Below, in pieces: positions 1 through 8,822 of a stretch of DNA of 64,000 nucleotides; the first letter of the stretch is position 1; each line of letters opens with the position of its first letter. The stretch comes from Streptomyces bluensis (GTDB lineage: Bacteria > Actinomycetota > Actinomycetes > Streptomycetales > Streptomycetaceae). Under the pieces are notes generated by a model. The model saw only the letters and a program-made list of their open reading frames with translations. It searched no databases and was not told where the DNA came from. A program made the position numbers and the translations under genes. The stretch spans positions 744,001-808,000 of the forward strand of contig NZ_BMVM01000001.1 of NCBI RefSeq assembly GCF_014650715.1, read 5' to 3'.

Positions 1-1
1 C

Positions 2-73
2 GTCGCGCTCTTCGCCACCCTGGCGGTCAGGCCACAGGGATTCTTCGGGGGGCGGCTTGCGCAGAGATTCTGA
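2..73 (+). CDS. LivH-type branched-chain amino acid ABC permease (C-terminal end only)
   Basis: The window opens inside a gene whose last 23 codons are visible and end in TGA at 71-73. The reading VALFATLAVRPQGFFGGR is the usual C-terminus of LivH-family permeases, which end in a hydrophobic stretch followed by a 'RPQGLFG'-type motif. The next gene, a LivM permease, starts inside this one and overlaps its stop, which fits the standard livH-livM order. The N-terminal bulk lies outside the window, so the identification rests on the short tail plus context. Confidence 0.75.
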   Translation, partial: VALFATLAVRPQGFFGGRLAQRF

Positions 74-1157
74 CACCCCGTCGTCCGTCCCGTTCCCGAG
101 GCGCCGACTGCTGCACCTCGGCGCCCTGCTGGCCGCCGTGGCCGTGGCCGTCTCCTTCCCGTCCATGGCCCCGAGCCCGTACGAGATCACCGTGGGCATC
201 GCCATCCTCAACTACGCGGTGCTGTCCACCTCCTGGAACTTCGTCGGCGGCTTCACCGGCTATATCTCCCTCGGGCACGGGGCGTTCGCCGGACTCGGCG
301 CCTACGCGACGGGGCTGCTGGTCGCCAAGGGCGAACTCCCGCCGTTCGCCGCGCTGTTCGTGGCCGCGGCCCTGGTGGCCGTGCTCGCCGTGCCCGTCGG
401 CTACGCCGCCCTGCGGGTGCGCGGCGCCTCCTTCGTCATCGTGTCCATCGCGCTCGTCCTCGTCCTGCTGCTGGTCTTCCAGAGCTGGGCCTCCTTCACC
501 GGCGGCTCCCGGGGGCTGGTCGTACCGCGGCCCTTCCCCGGCATGCTGCGCGCCGAGCACCACCGCACCTTCTACTTCCTCTTCCTGGCGCTGCTCGCGA
601 CGGCCCTGCTGGTCTGGTGGCTCATCGACCGTTCGCGGTTCGGCATGGGGCTGAAGGCGATCCGCGAGGACGAGGACAAGGCCCAGTCCCTCGGTACGCC
701 CACCTACACGTACAAGCTGGTGGTCTTCGTCGTCTCCGCCGCCTTCACCGCGCTGGCCGGCGGGCTCTACGCGCTCTGGTTCGGCGATCTCGACCCGGTC
801 TTCCAGTTCTCCATCCTCAGCGGGGCGTACATGGTGCTGATGGCCCTGCTCGGGGGCGTACGCCGGCTGTACGGGCCGCTGCTCGGGGCCGTGGCCGTCG
901 GATACGCCCTGGAGTACGCCAAGGTCGAGTACGGGGACACCCCCCTGCACCTGGTGGTGGCGGGACTGCTCCTGGGGGTGGTCGTGACATTCATGCCGGA
1001 CGGAGTCATCCCGGCCGCGGCAGCTCTGCTCGGCCGGTTCCGCGACACCGGCCGGACGTCGATCCGGGAGGTGACCGCCGCCGAACTGCGGGGGCGGCGT
1101 GAACAGAGCGACGGAAAGGAGGTGAGGGACGGTGAGCGACGCGGAAGGGGCGCCTGA
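57..1157 (+). CDS. livM: Branched-chain amino acid ABC transporter permease LivM
   Basis: 366 residues, TTG start overlapping the upstream livH stop by 17 bases, as in translationally coupled liv operons. The protein has about nine hydrophobic segments from residue 20 onward, and a central cytoplasmic loop reading 'GLKAIREDEDKAQSLG' that is the EAA-type loop contacting the ATPase in LivM proteins. It would form, with LivH, the membrane channel for leucine/isoleucine/valine or related substrates such as urea or short amides; substrate cannot be read from the permease. The C-terminal tail is basic and polar. A very strong Shine-Dalgarno sequence for the next gene (AAAGGAGGTGA, 1115-1125) lies inside its last codons. 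Confidence 0.92.
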   Translation: MRRDSDTPSSVPFPRRRLLHLGALLAAVAVAVSFPSMAPSPYEITVGIAILNYAVLSTSWNFVGGFTGYISLGHGAFAGLGAYATGLLVAKGELPPFAALFVAAALVAVLAVPVGYAALRVRGASFVIVSIALVLVLLLVFQSWASFTGGSRGLVVPRPFPGMLRAEHHRTFYFLFLALLATALLVWWLIDRSRFGMGLKAIREDEDKAQSLGTPTYTYKLVVFVVSAAFTALAGGLYALWFGDLDPVFQFSILSGAYMVLMALLGGVRRLYGPLLGAVAVGYALEYAKVEYGDTPLHLVVAGLLLGVVVTFMPDGVIPAAAALLGRFRDTGRTSIREVTAAELRGRREQSDGKEVRDGERRGRGA

Positions 1158-1935
1158 GGTCGGCCGCAAGCCCGCGCGTGAGCCCGAGCTCGGGCCCGGG
1201 CCCGAGCCGAGTCTGGCCACCGCAGGGCTCACCAAGGCCTTCGGCGGAGTCACCGCGCTGGACTCCGCCACCGTGAGCTTTCACCACGGCAAGGTCAACG
1301 CCCTGATCGGTCCCAACGGCTCGGGCAAGACGACGTTCTTCAACTGCGTCACCGGGATGATCCGCCCGGACGCGGGCCACGTCACCTACCGCGGCCGCGA
1401 CCTCACGGGATGGCCCTCGCACCGGATCGCCCGCGCCGGCATCGGGCGCTCCTTCCAGCTCTGCCGTGTCTTCCCCCGGATGACCGTGCTGGACAACCTC
1501 CTCGCCGCCGTGCGTCCCCGCTCTCTCGCCGGACAGCTCGCGCGCTCGGGCGGGCGCGAGGAGACGGAGCGGGCTCGCGGCTGGCTGACCCGTATGGGCA
1601 TCGAGCACCTGGAGCGGGCTGAGGCTCGCCACTTGTCCTGGGGGCAGCAGAAGTTGCTGGAGCTCGCGGGGGTGCTGATGAGCGAGCCGGAGCTGATCCT
1701 GCTGGACGAGCCGGCGGGTGGTGTCAACCCGGCGCTGATCGACCGCATCTGCGACCTGGTCCGCGAACTCAACGCCGAGGGGCGGACGTTCCTGATCGTC
1801 GAGCACAACATGGACATGGTCATGAGCCTCAGCGACCACGTCGTCGTGTTCGACCGGGGGCGGCCGATCGCGCAGGGCCCGCCCTCGGTGATCCAGTCCG
1901 ACGAACGAGTCCTCGGGGCATACCTTGGCGTCTGA
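1132..1935 (+). CDS. livG: Branched-chain amino acid ABC transporter ATP-binding protein LivG
   Basis: 267 residues, GTG start preceded by AAAGGAGG about 10 bases upstream and overlapping the livM stop by 26 bases. It has a Walker A GPNGSGKT at 60-67, an ABC signature LSWGQ at 168-172 and a Walker B ELILLDE at 187-193, followed by 'FLIVEHNMDMVM', the H-loop form typical of LivG. The first 28 residues are a Pro/Glu-rich extension before the ABC fold. With LivF it should power uptake through LivH/LivM. The product overlaps the start of livF by 11 bases. Confidence 0.93.
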   Translation: MSDAEGAPEVGRKPAREPELGPGPEPSLATAGLTKAFGGVTALDSATVSFHHGKVNALIGPNGSGKTTFFNCVTGMIRPDAGHVTYRGRDLTGWPSHRIARAGIGRSFQLCRVFPRMTVLDNLLAAVRPRSLAGQLARSGGREETERARGWLTRMGIEHLERAEARHLSWGQQKLLELAGVLMSEPELILLDEPAGGVNPALIDRICDLVRELNAEGRTFLIVEHNMDMVMSLSDHVVVFDRGRPIAQGPPSVIQSDERVLGAYLGV

Positions 1936-2716
1936 CTCTGACTTCCACTCTGACTTCCACTCCGGCCATCGGGCTGACTCGCGCTCTGAGTTCCTGCTCG
2001 AACTCGACGACATCCGCGCCGGATACGGCCGGGCCGCCCTGGTCCTGCGTGGGCTGACGGTCCGGGTGCCCGCCGGGGCGATCGTCTGCCTGGTCGGGCC
2101 CAACGGCGCGGGCAAGTCCACGGTCCTGAAGGTCGCCAGCGGGCTCCTCACCCCTCGCTCCGGCAGGATCCTCGTCGACGGCGAGGACGTCACCGGCAGC
2201 GGACCGCAGCGCATGCTGGCCGCGGGAGTGGCCCATGTCCTCCAGGGTCACAGCGTCTTCAGCGAGATGACGGTCGCCGAGAACGTCCTGCTGGGCGGCT
2301 ACACCCTGCGGGACAAGGCGCTCCTCGCCGAGCGGGTGGCGTTCGTGCGGGATCTCTTCCCTGTCGTGGCCGAGCGATGGACGGACCTCGCCGGGCTGCT
2401 CTCCGGCGGCCAGCAGAAGCAGGTGGAGTTCGCGCGCTCGCTGATGGTCAGCCCCCGGGTGGTGCTGCTCGACGAGCCGTCCATGGGCCTCGATCCCAAG
2501 GCGACCGGTGCCGTCTTCGAGCAGATCGTACGGATGCGGGACGCGGGGACCGCCGTCCTGCTCGTCGAGCAGAACGCGCGCCGTGCCCTGGAGGCCGCCG
2601 ACACCGGCTGCGTCCTCGACCTCGGCCGGGTCCATGTCTCGGGACCGGCACGGGAATTGCTCGCCGATCCACAGCTCGGCGAGCTCTATCTCGGAGGGCG
2701 CCCCGCCCGTCACTGA
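1925..2716 (+). CDS. livF: Branched-chain amino acid ABC transporter ATP-binding protein LivF
   Basis: 263 residues, read from a TTG start that overlaps the livG stop. Walker A GPNGAGKS is at 58-65, the signature LSGGQQKQ near 160, and Walker B VVLLDEPSMGLDP follows, all in LivF form. The first 20 residues contain a small repeat (DFHSDFHS) encoded by a 12-base tandem duplication and are not part of the ABC fold, so translation could begin slightly later, although no better start codon with a ribosome binding site is visible. Last gene of the liv operon; the following 160 bases hold a dispersed intergenic repeat. Confidence 0.9.
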   Translation: MASDSDFHSDFHSGHRADSRSEFLLELDDIRAGYGRAALVLRGLTVRVPAGAIVCLVGPNGAGKSTVLKVASGLLTPRSGRILVDGEDVTGSGPQRMLAAGVAHVLQGHSVFSEMTVAENVLLGGYTLRDKALLAERVAFVRDLFPVVAERWTDLAGLLSGGQQKQVEFARSLMVSPRVVLLDEPSMGLDPKATGAVFEQIVRMRDAGTAVLLVEQNARRALEAADTGCVLDLGRVHVSGPARELLADPQLGELYLGGRPARH

Positions 2717-2745
2717 GCGGTTCCGGACCACGAGACGCCCGCGCA

Positions 2746-2796
2746 CCTCAAGGGGCGCGGGGAACTGCGCGACAAGCCACGAACCGGCCCGCGGCC
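2746..2796. repeat. Streptomyces-type dispersed intergenic repeat
   Basis: The stretch contains the core aggggcgcggggaactgcgc followed by gacaagccacgaaccggccc. I recognise this core from memory as a sequence recurring in many Streptomyces intergenic regions, usually downstream of genes. Only one copy is visible in this window, so its repetitive nature is an inference. It may serve as part of a 3' end structure for the liv operon. Confidence 0.5.
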
Positions 2797-2877
2797 GACC
2801 ACCGGCAAAAACCCGGGCAGACGAGACCGCTCCGGCCACGCCCCGCGAGTGCATCCCGCCGCAAAGGAGCGAAGGGC

Positions 2878-3834
2878 ATGTTGATACGACCCAGAAGGCA
2901 CACGGCCGCCGTTCTCGCAGGGGCTGTCGCCCTCCTGACCACCCTCACCGCGACCCCCGCCGAAGCCGGGAGCCACCCCACCCCTGTACACCCCTCTCTG
3001 CGAGAGCACCTGGCGGCGTACTACGACTTCGAGCACCCCGTGCGCGGTGCCCCGGCGAAGGAGCGGGACCTGGGCTTCTCGCGAACCGACATCGAGCTGG
3101 TGAACGGCGGGGCCCGGATGCGGACGCCGGACGGGGCACACCGGGGCAGCCGGGCCTCGCTCCAGGTCGGACAGGTGAACCCGCGGACCGCGGGCAACGA
3201 CGACTGGAAGGCGGGTGTCCACGGCCCGTCCGGTGTTCCGACGCTGGGGGCCTTCAACGCGGTCGAGGGAGTCACCGTCATGGGCTGGTTCAAGGCGACC
3301 GGCCCGAACCCGGCCCCCAACAGCAACACGGCCGCCCCGGACGACCGCTACGGCGCGGTCGGCCTGGCCGGAGTGCTGTCGGGGGACTCCGACGGCCACG
3401 CGGTGCGGGCCCTGCTGGAGATCATCGATGTGAACGGCGAGCTGCGGCTGGTCGCCCTCGGCCGACGCGTCGACGGGGCGGGTTCGCAGACCTTCGCCGC
3501 CTCCCGGGACTGGCGGACCCTGCTGCCGGACGGTGAGTGGGTCTTCCTCGCCGCCACCTTCGACTTCGGCACCGGAGCCATGGCGCTGTACCGCAACGGG
3601 CAGCGGCTCGACGGCTTCTACACGGTTCCCGGCGATCCCTGGGACCTGTCGGGACCGGGGCCGCACCGGTCCTCGCCCACCGACCCCCGGGGCATCAAGA
3701 TCGGCGGCAGCTTCCCGCAGAACACCGCGGAGCGCAATCCCTGTTCCTGCCGCATGGACAGCCTGATGTTCCTGAACCGGGCGGTGGACGGGGAGCACAT
3801 ACGGGCCCAGTACCGCCTGGTGACCAGCCTCTGA
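2878..3834 (+). CDS. Secreted LamG/concanavalin-like domain protein
   Basis: 318 residues from ATG 2878, chosen because an AAGGAG-like site lies about 10 bases upstream and because it opens with a clean Sec signal peptide (basic LIRPRRH, a hydrophobic core, then TPAEAGS). The mature part reads as one LamG-type jelly-roll: 'AYYDFEHP' at its start, 'VEGVTVMGWFKA' in the middle, 'GEWVFLAATFDFGTGAMALYRNGQRLD' and 'CRMDSLMFLNRAVDGEHIRAQY' at the end, the repeating signature of laminin-G-like lectin domains. No catalytic residues were recognised. It probably binds a glycan or other polymer outside the cell. The next gene is also secreted and carries a similar C-terminal domain, so the two may act on the same substrate. 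Confidence 0.8.
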   Translation: MLIRPRRHTAAVLAGAVALLTTLTATPAEAGSHPTPVHPSLREHLAAYYDFEHPVRGAPAKERDLGFSRTDIELVNGGARMRTPDGAHRGSRASLQVGQVNPRTAGNDDWKAGVHGPSGVPTLGAFNAVEGVTVMGWFKATGPNPAPNSNTAAPDDRYGAVGLAGVLSGDSDGHAVRALLEIIDVNGELRLVALGRRVDGAGSQTFAASRDWRTLLPDGEWVFLAATFDFGTGAMALYRNGQRLDGFYTVPGDPWDLSGPGPHRSSPTDPRGIKIGGSFPQNTAERNPCSCRMDSLMFLNRAVDGEHIRAQYRLVTSL

Positions 3835-3932
3835 CCCTGCCCCCCTGTCCTCTGCCCTCCCGTCATCGCCCACCGCCCGACGAACCACCGCCCACCACCC
3901 CCGCCCCTCCGCGTCCCGAAGGAGTGTCACCC

Positions 3933-6032
3933 GTGCCCGCATCTCCCTGTGTGAGACCGAGAGTCCTCTTTCTGGCGCCCCTCGTCGTCCTCGCCCTGCT
4001 GCTGTCGGCCCTCGTCGCCCTCCCCGGCACGGCGTACGCGGCCGGCGACCCCGTCACCGACCCCATTCCCGAGCGGCCCGCCGCCTCCGGCATCGGGCTG
4101 ACCGTCGAGGAGTACGCCGCCTTCCCGAAGACCGAGCCGCCGCCCGGCCCGGTCACCGATCCACGGCTCGTACGGCACGCCCGCATCAACTATCTGAGCG
4201 AACTCCCCGACCGGTCCGGCCGGATGGCCGTCCCCGACCTCAACGGCAAGCTGTACCTGGTCGAGGACGGCACCCCGCGCGTCTACCTCGACATCGCCGC
4301 CGCCTTCGCCCCGCAGTTCTTCGCCAGCCAGGGCATGGGCCAGGGCTTCGGGTTCGTCACCTTCGACCCCGGCTTCCGGCGCAACGGCCGCTTCTACACG
4401 GTCCACACGGAACTGGCCTCCACCACTACCGCCGTACCCGACTTCCGGCAGGCCGCCACGACGAAGTACCACGGTGTCGTCACCGAGTGGACCGCCGACG
4501 ATCCCTCGGCCGACACCTTCCGGGGCACCCGCCGCGAGATCCTGCGCATCGGCTTCGCGGGCACGATCCACGGCATCCAGCAGATCGACTTCAACCCCAC
4601 GGCCCGGCCCCACAGCCCCGACCGCGGCCTGCTCTACGTCGCCGTCGGCGACGGTGGCGAGGGCGTGCGCAACACCGAACCCCAAGATCTCTCCCTGCCG
4701 CACGGCAAGATCCTGCGCATCGACCCGCGCGGCACGAACAGCGCCAACGGCGAGTACGGCATCCCGGCCGGGAACCCGTTCACCTCCACTCCCGGAGCAC
4801 TGGGCGAGATCTACGCGTTCGGCATGCGCGACCCACACCGCTTCAGCTGGGACCCGGGCGGCCGCCACCGTATGTACCTCGGTCACATCGGCGAGCACGC
4901 CGTGGAGTCCGTCTACGAGGTACGCGCGGGCGACAACCTCGGCTGGAGTGAACGCGAGGGCGCCTTCGTCTTCGACAGGACACCCGCCAACCCCTGCGAG
5001 CGGCTCCGCACGCTCCCCGAGGACGACGAACGGTACGGCTACACGTATCCCGTCGCCGCCTACGACCACGACCCGCCCGCCGACTGGAACTGCCGCTCCG
5101 ATGTCGGCCGGGCCATCGTCGGCGGCTTCGTCTACCGCGGCCGTGACCTGCCCGAGCTGCGCGGCACCTACGTCTTCGGGGACCTCGTCGACGGACGTCT
5201 GCTCTTCGCGGACACCAAGGACATGCGGCGCGGCAGCGAGGAACTCGCCCAGCTGTACGAGCTCATGCTGTACGACGGGAGCGGCCGGCGCGTCACGATG
5301 CGGGATCTGGCCGGGGACACCCGGGTGGACCTGCGCTTCGGGCGGGACGCCGACGGCGAGCTGTATCTGCTGTCCAAGGCCAACGGGAAGATCTGGAAGG
5401 TCACCGGCACCCGCACGTTCGCCTCCTGCGACACCGACGGCTCCCGGCTCACCCATGTCATGGACGGTGCGAACTGGGCGCCGGTCACCCCGTCCAAGTG
5501 GCGGTTCCCGGGCCACGAGGCCGTTCTCGCCGAGGCCGGTGTCCAACGCCCGGGTCCGCGCCGCCCGTTCGAGTACGCCGTGCTGACCGCGGGCCGGGAG
5601 TACGGCGATGTACGGATCGACGCGGAGGTACGGATCGACACCCCCGTCGAGATCACCAACCGGGACGTGATCATCGTCTTCGACCACCAGTCGGACACGA
5701 GGTTCTCGTACGTCCATCTGTCCTCGGACAACTCCATCTATCCGCACAACGGCGTCTTCGTCGTCAACGACGCCGACCGGGCGCGGATCGAGGACCAGTG
5801 GAACGGCAGGACGGGCGCACCGCCCGCCATCGCCGACACCGGCTGGCACAGGGTGCGGGTAGTGCGCTGTGCGAGCAGCGGTGAGATCGCGGTGTACGTC
5901 GACGGCTCGAAGCGTCCGCTGATGACCGCCGTCGACTCCACCCTCGGCTCCGGCCGGGTGGGCTTCGGATCGTTCGACAACACCGGACGGCTGCGGAACC
6001 TGACGGTCTCGTCTCCTGAAAGACTCGGTTGA
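3933..6032 (+). CDS. Secreted PQQ-dependent sugar dehydrogenase-like protein with C-terminal lectin-like domain
   Basis: 699 residues from GTG 3933, with AAGGAG at 3919-3924. A signal peptide occupies about the first 35 residues, ending near GTAYAAG. Residues about 70-480 resemble the glucose/sorbosone dehydrogenase beta-propeller: 'LYLVEDGTPRVYLDI', 'RGLLYVAVGDGGEG', 'GKILRIDPRG', 'GEIYAFGMRDPHRFSWDP' and 'GGFVYRGRDLPELRGTYVFGD' are characteristic. The last 190 residues form a separate module similar to LamG/3-keto-disaccharide hydrolase folds ('FDHQSDTRFSYVHLSSDN', 'GWHRVRVVRC', 'GRVGFGSFDNTGRLRNL'). Expected activity is extracellular oxidation of a sugar using PQQ. No PQQ biosynthesis genes are in the window. 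Confidence 0.85.
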   Translation: MPASPCVRPRVLFLAPLVVLALLLSALVALPGTAYAAGDPVTDPIPERPAASGIGLTVEEYAAFPKTEPPPGPVTDPRLVRHARINYLSELPDRSGRMAVPDLNGKLYLVEDGTPRVYLDIAAAFAPQFFASQGMGQGFGFVTFDPGFRRNGRFYTVHTELASTTTAVPDFRQAATTKYHGVVTEWTADDPSADTFRGTRREILRIGFAGTIHGIQQIDFNPTARPHSPDRGLLYVAVGDGGEGVRNTEPQDLSLPHGKILRIDPRGTNSANGEYGIPAGNPFTSTPGALGEIYAFGMRDPHRFSWDPGGRHRMYLGHIGEHAVESVYEVRAGDNLGWSEREGAFVFDRTPANPCERLRTLPEDDERYGYTYPVAAYDHDPPADWNCRSDVGRAIVGGFVYRGRDLPELRGTYVFGDLVDGRLLFADTKDMRRGSEELAQLYELMLYDGSGRRVTMRDLAGDTRVDLRFGRDADGELYLLSKANGKIWKVTGTRTFASCDTDGSRLTHVMDGANWAPVTPSKWRFPGHEAVLAEAGVQRPGPRRPFEYAVLTAGREYGDVRIDAEVRIDTPVEITNRDVIIVFDHQSDTRFSYVHLSSDNSIYPHNGVFVVNDADRARIEDQWNGRTGAPPAIADTGWHRVRVVRCASSGEIAVYVDGSKRPLMTAVDSTLGSGRVGFGSFDNTGRLRNLTVSSPERLG

Positions 6033-6225
6033 GTGAGAGCAGTTGCCCATGGATGGAACACCCGTCAACCATGGTTCGCGAACGCCTCTTTGTGCTTCTG
6101 CACGCCCCCATGGACACATCCTCCGAGGAGGCGACGGCGGCTGGACTGGGCAGGACATGACTCATGCATCAAGCCTGTGGAGCGTTCACCGTTTTACGTG
6201 TGCCGACTGAGGCAGGTGGTTTTCG

Positions 6226-7629
6226 ATGAGCGGAACCTCGTCCAGAGCACCCGAGCGCGCATGGTCGGTGGGTACCGCGTCAGGCATGTTCCCGTTCCTC
6301 GGCTGCGGTATCGCGTTGCTCCGGCGGCCGCTGGAGTTTCTGCGTTCACTGCCCGCCCACGGCGATCTGGTGGAGATACGCCTGGGTCTCCAGCGTGCGT
6401 GGGTGGTGTGTCATCCGGAGCTCGTCCAGCGGATGCTGCGGGACACACGCACCTTCGACAAGGGAGGCCCGCTGTACGACAGGCTCCGCGCGCTGATGGG
6501 CGACGGCGTCGTCACCTGTCCCGCGGCGGAGCACCGGCGGCAGCGCAGGCTGGTCCAGCCCGCCTTCCGCCCCTCCCGCGTGGCGGGACACACGGAACTC
6601 ATGGCCGAGGAAGCCGAGTCGCTGTGCCACGGTTGGTGGGCCGGGCAGCAGGTCGGCGTCAGCGCGGACATGCTCGCCCTGACGACGCGGGTGATCAGCC
6701 GCGTCCTCTTCAGCGACTCGCTCGACGCCGCGACGACCGCGGAGATCCGGCGCTGTCTGGCCGTCGTGGTCCGCGGCCTGTTCGTCCGCACGGTCATACC
6801 GATCGACGCCCTGTTCCGTCTCCCCACGCCCGCGAACCGCCGTTACCGGCACGCGGTCGGCCGCGTGCACGCGATCGTCGACGCGGCCATCGCCGAGCGC
6901 CGCCGGGGTGCCCCCCGCGACGACCTGCTGGGGACCCTGCTGGCAGCCACGCGGGGCGACGGCGAGGAAGCCTCGGTCACCGATCGGGAGGTCCGCGACC
7001 AGCTCGTCTCGCTCCTGCTGACCGGAGCCGAGAGCACCGCCCTGTGCCTGACCTCCGTGTTCAGCCTCCTGGCCCGGCATCCGGAGGCGGAGCGCCGCCT
7101 GCATGCCGAGGTCGACGCCGTTCTCGCCGGACGGCGACGGCCCGGCCCGGCCGATCTGCCACGGCTCGTGTACACGCGGAGCGTCGTCACGGAGACGCTG
7201 CGCCACTGGCCGCCCGGCTGGCTCTTCACCCGTGTGACCACCAGGGAGACGGACTTCGCCGGGTGCCGTCTTCCCCGGGGAAGCACCGTTGTGTACAGCC
7301 CCTACCTCCTGCACCACGATCCGGTGTCGTTCCCCGACCCGGACCGGTTCCTCCCCGAGCGCTGGCTGCCGGGGCAGGACGCGGGCGCGTCGCACGGCGC
7401 GATGATTCCGTTCGCCGCGGGCAGCCGCACATGCCTCGGCGACACGTTCTCCATGGCGGAGGCCACGGTGACCCTCGCGACCGTCGCCGCCCGCTGGCGC
7501 CTGCGCCATCTGCCCGGCCCCGTCGAACCACCGCGTCCCGCGGCGACGCTGGGGCCGAGGTCGCTGGTGATGACCTGCGAATCCCGCAACCGCGACAACA
7601 CGAGTACCGGACTCCCGATCGGCAGGTGA
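6226..7629 (+). CDS. Cytochrome P450, partner of the adjacent terpene cyclase
   Basis: 467 residues, ATG start. It has the P450 hallmarks: the oxygen-activating helix I motif GAEST within 'LLLTGAESTA', the K-helix ExxR as ETLR in 'VVTETLRHWPP', and the heme-binding loop FAAGSRTCLG at 396-405 with the thiolate ligand Cys403. The N-terminus has no clear membrane anchor, as in other bacterial P450s. Its stop codon overlaps the GTG start of the terpene cyclase (GTGA), so the two are translationally coupled, the same arrangement as the CYP170A1/epi-isozizaene synthase pair of S. coelicolor. The likely role is oxidation of the cyclase product. Electron partners are not encoded nearby. Confidence 0.9.
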   Translation: MSGTSSRAPERAWSVGTASGMFPFLGCGIALLRRPLEFLRSLPAHGDLVEIRLGLQRAWVVCHPELVQRMLRDTRTFDKGGPLYDRLRALMGDGVVTCPAAEHRRQRRLVQPAFRPSRVAGHTELMAEEAESLCHGWWAGQQVGVSADMLALTTRVISRVLFSDSLDAATTAEIRRCLAVVVRGLFVRTVIPIDALFRLPTPANRRYRHAVGRVHAIVDAAIAERRRGAPRDDLLGTLLAATRGDGEEASVTDREVRDQLVSLLLTGAESTALCLTSVFSLLARHPEAERRLHAEVDAVLAGRRRPGPADLPRLVYTRSVVTETLRHWPPGWLFTRVTTRETDFAGCRLPRGSTVVYSPYLLHHDPVSFPDPDRFLPERWLPGQDAGASHGAMIPFAAGSRTCLGDTFSMAEATVTLATVAARWRLRHLPGPVEPPRPAATLGPRSLVMTCESRNRDNTSTGLPIGR

Positions 7630-8648
7630 CAACGGTGTTGACGACACATGGGGACAGAGCGGAACCAGCGGTGGACCGGCACGGCGGAGGTACGGCTGAC
7701 AGCCTGAAGGACCTGATCGACGACCGCCTCTACATGCCCTTCCCCTTCCTGAGGAACCGTCATGAATCCGAGGCGGCGGCGGGCGTCGAGGCGTGGCTGC
7801 GCACGTGGGGGCTGACCGACGAACCGGCGGTGGCGGCGATGATCGCCGGCACGCGCCCCGCCCAACTCGCGTCCTACAACAGCCCGGCGATGGACTCCGA
7901 CGTCCTTCAGATCGTGGCCAACCAGATCGCCTACCAGTTCATCTTCGACGACCGAGCGGAGGAACTCGGCCGTCGGTGGCCGGGCCGTCTGCTGCCCCTG
8001 GTGTGCGAGAGCGTCGCGATCCTGCGGGACGGCGGGCCGCCCGTCACCGCCCTCGGGGCGGCCCTGGCCGACCTCCACCGACAGGTCCGGGAACGCTGCA
8101 CACCCGCACAGGCCGCGCGCTGGGCCTGGCACAGCCGCGAGTACGTGCACGGCCTGATGTACGAGGCGGTCGCCCAGACGCAGCCCTTCCCTCTCCGGCT
8201 CGGGGTGTGCGGCTCCATACGCTCGCTCACCGCCGGCGTCGAGCCCTTCCACCCGCTGTGCGAGGCCGCCCAGCCGTGCGAACTGGCGCCCGAGGAGCTC
8301 CACCACCCCGTCGTACGGCGCCTGGGACGGCTGTCGGCCGACGCTGCGGTGTGGATACCCGACCTGTTCTCCGCGGTGAAGGAGCAGCGGGCGGGTGAGC
8401 TGATCAATCTGGCCCTCGCCTACCAGCGGGCGCACCGCTGCTCCCTGCCGGTGGCTGTCACGCTGGCCATCGGGCGGATCAACAGCACGATCCGCGAGTT
8501 CGAGAAGCTGTACGACGAGATCAGGCCGGAGTTGAGCCCGTCCGGCATCGGCTATGTGGACGCCATGGCCGGCTGGATCCGCGGGTGTTACTACTGGTCC
8601 CGCACGGTGCCGCGTTACGCGGGCGCAGGGTCGGCGTCCCACCGCTGA
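7626..8648 (+). CDS. Class I terpene cyclase with an altered NSE metal-binding triad
   Basis: 340 residues from GTG 7626, which overlaps the P450 stop; a GTG at 7635 is an alternative. The aspartate-rich motif reads DDRAEE at 108-113, the diphosphate sensor Arg lies in 'GSIRSLTAG', and the C-terminal Arg-Tyr pair is present in 'VPRYAG'. The second metal motif, normally N-D-x-x-S-x-x-x-E, reads P-D-L-F-S-A-V-K-E at 245-253, so the first ligand Asn is Pro (codon CCC at 8358-8360) while Ser249 and Glu253 remain. Length and overall pattern match bacterial sesquiterpene cyclases. The product cannot be predicted. The altered triad could mean a changed metal site, altered chemistry or loss of activity. 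Confidence 0.88.
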   Translation: MTTVLTTHGDRAEPAVDRHGGGTADSLKDLIDDRLYMPFPFLRNRHESEAAAGVEAWLRTWGLTDEPAVAAMIAGTRPAQLASYNSPAMDSDVLQIVANQIAYQFIFDDRAEELGRRWPGRLLPLVCESVAILRDGGPPVTALGAALADLHRQVRERCTPAQAARWAWHSREYVHGLMYEAVAQTQPFPLRLGVCGSIRSLTAGVEPFHPLCEAAQPCELAPEELHHPVVRRLGRLSADAAVWIPDLFSAVKEQRAGELINLALAYQRAHRCSLPVAVTLAIGRINSTIREFEKLYDEIRPELSPSGIGYVDAMAGWIRGCYYWSRTVPRYAGAGSASHR

Positions 8649-8768
8649 CTGCACAGGGACGCCGGAGTCGGCGCATGTTACCCGCAGGGACGGGCCTCAA
8701 ACCGCTCCGGTGGCTGATTCGCCCTTCCCTGTACTCTCATTTCTCCATACGACCAGCGACTGTCCACA

Positions 8769-8782
8769 AGAGCGTACGCTCT
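8769..8782. promoter_or_regulatory. 14-bp perfect palindrome upstream of the LAL regulator
   Basis: AGAGCGTACGCTCT is a perfect 14-base palindrome, 40 bases before the ATG of the large regulator and 121 bases after the terpene cyclase stop. Position and symmetry suit an operator for a dimeric transcription factor. No regulator can be assigned from the sequence. Confidence 0.45.
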
Positions 8783-8822
8783 GCTGTCTTCCGAGGAGCG
8801 ACGACAGGAAGCGATACGGCAC

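Noticed and set aside
6067..6076. AACCATGGTT palindrome before the P450
   Set aside because: Only 10 bases and about 150 bases from the start codon, with no other features. Chance occurrence is likely.
6033..7625. N-terminal extension of the terpene cyclase frame over the P450 gene
   Set aside because: The open frame continues upstream but is out of frame with, and covered by, the P450. The GTG at 7626 with the GTGA overlap is a far better start.
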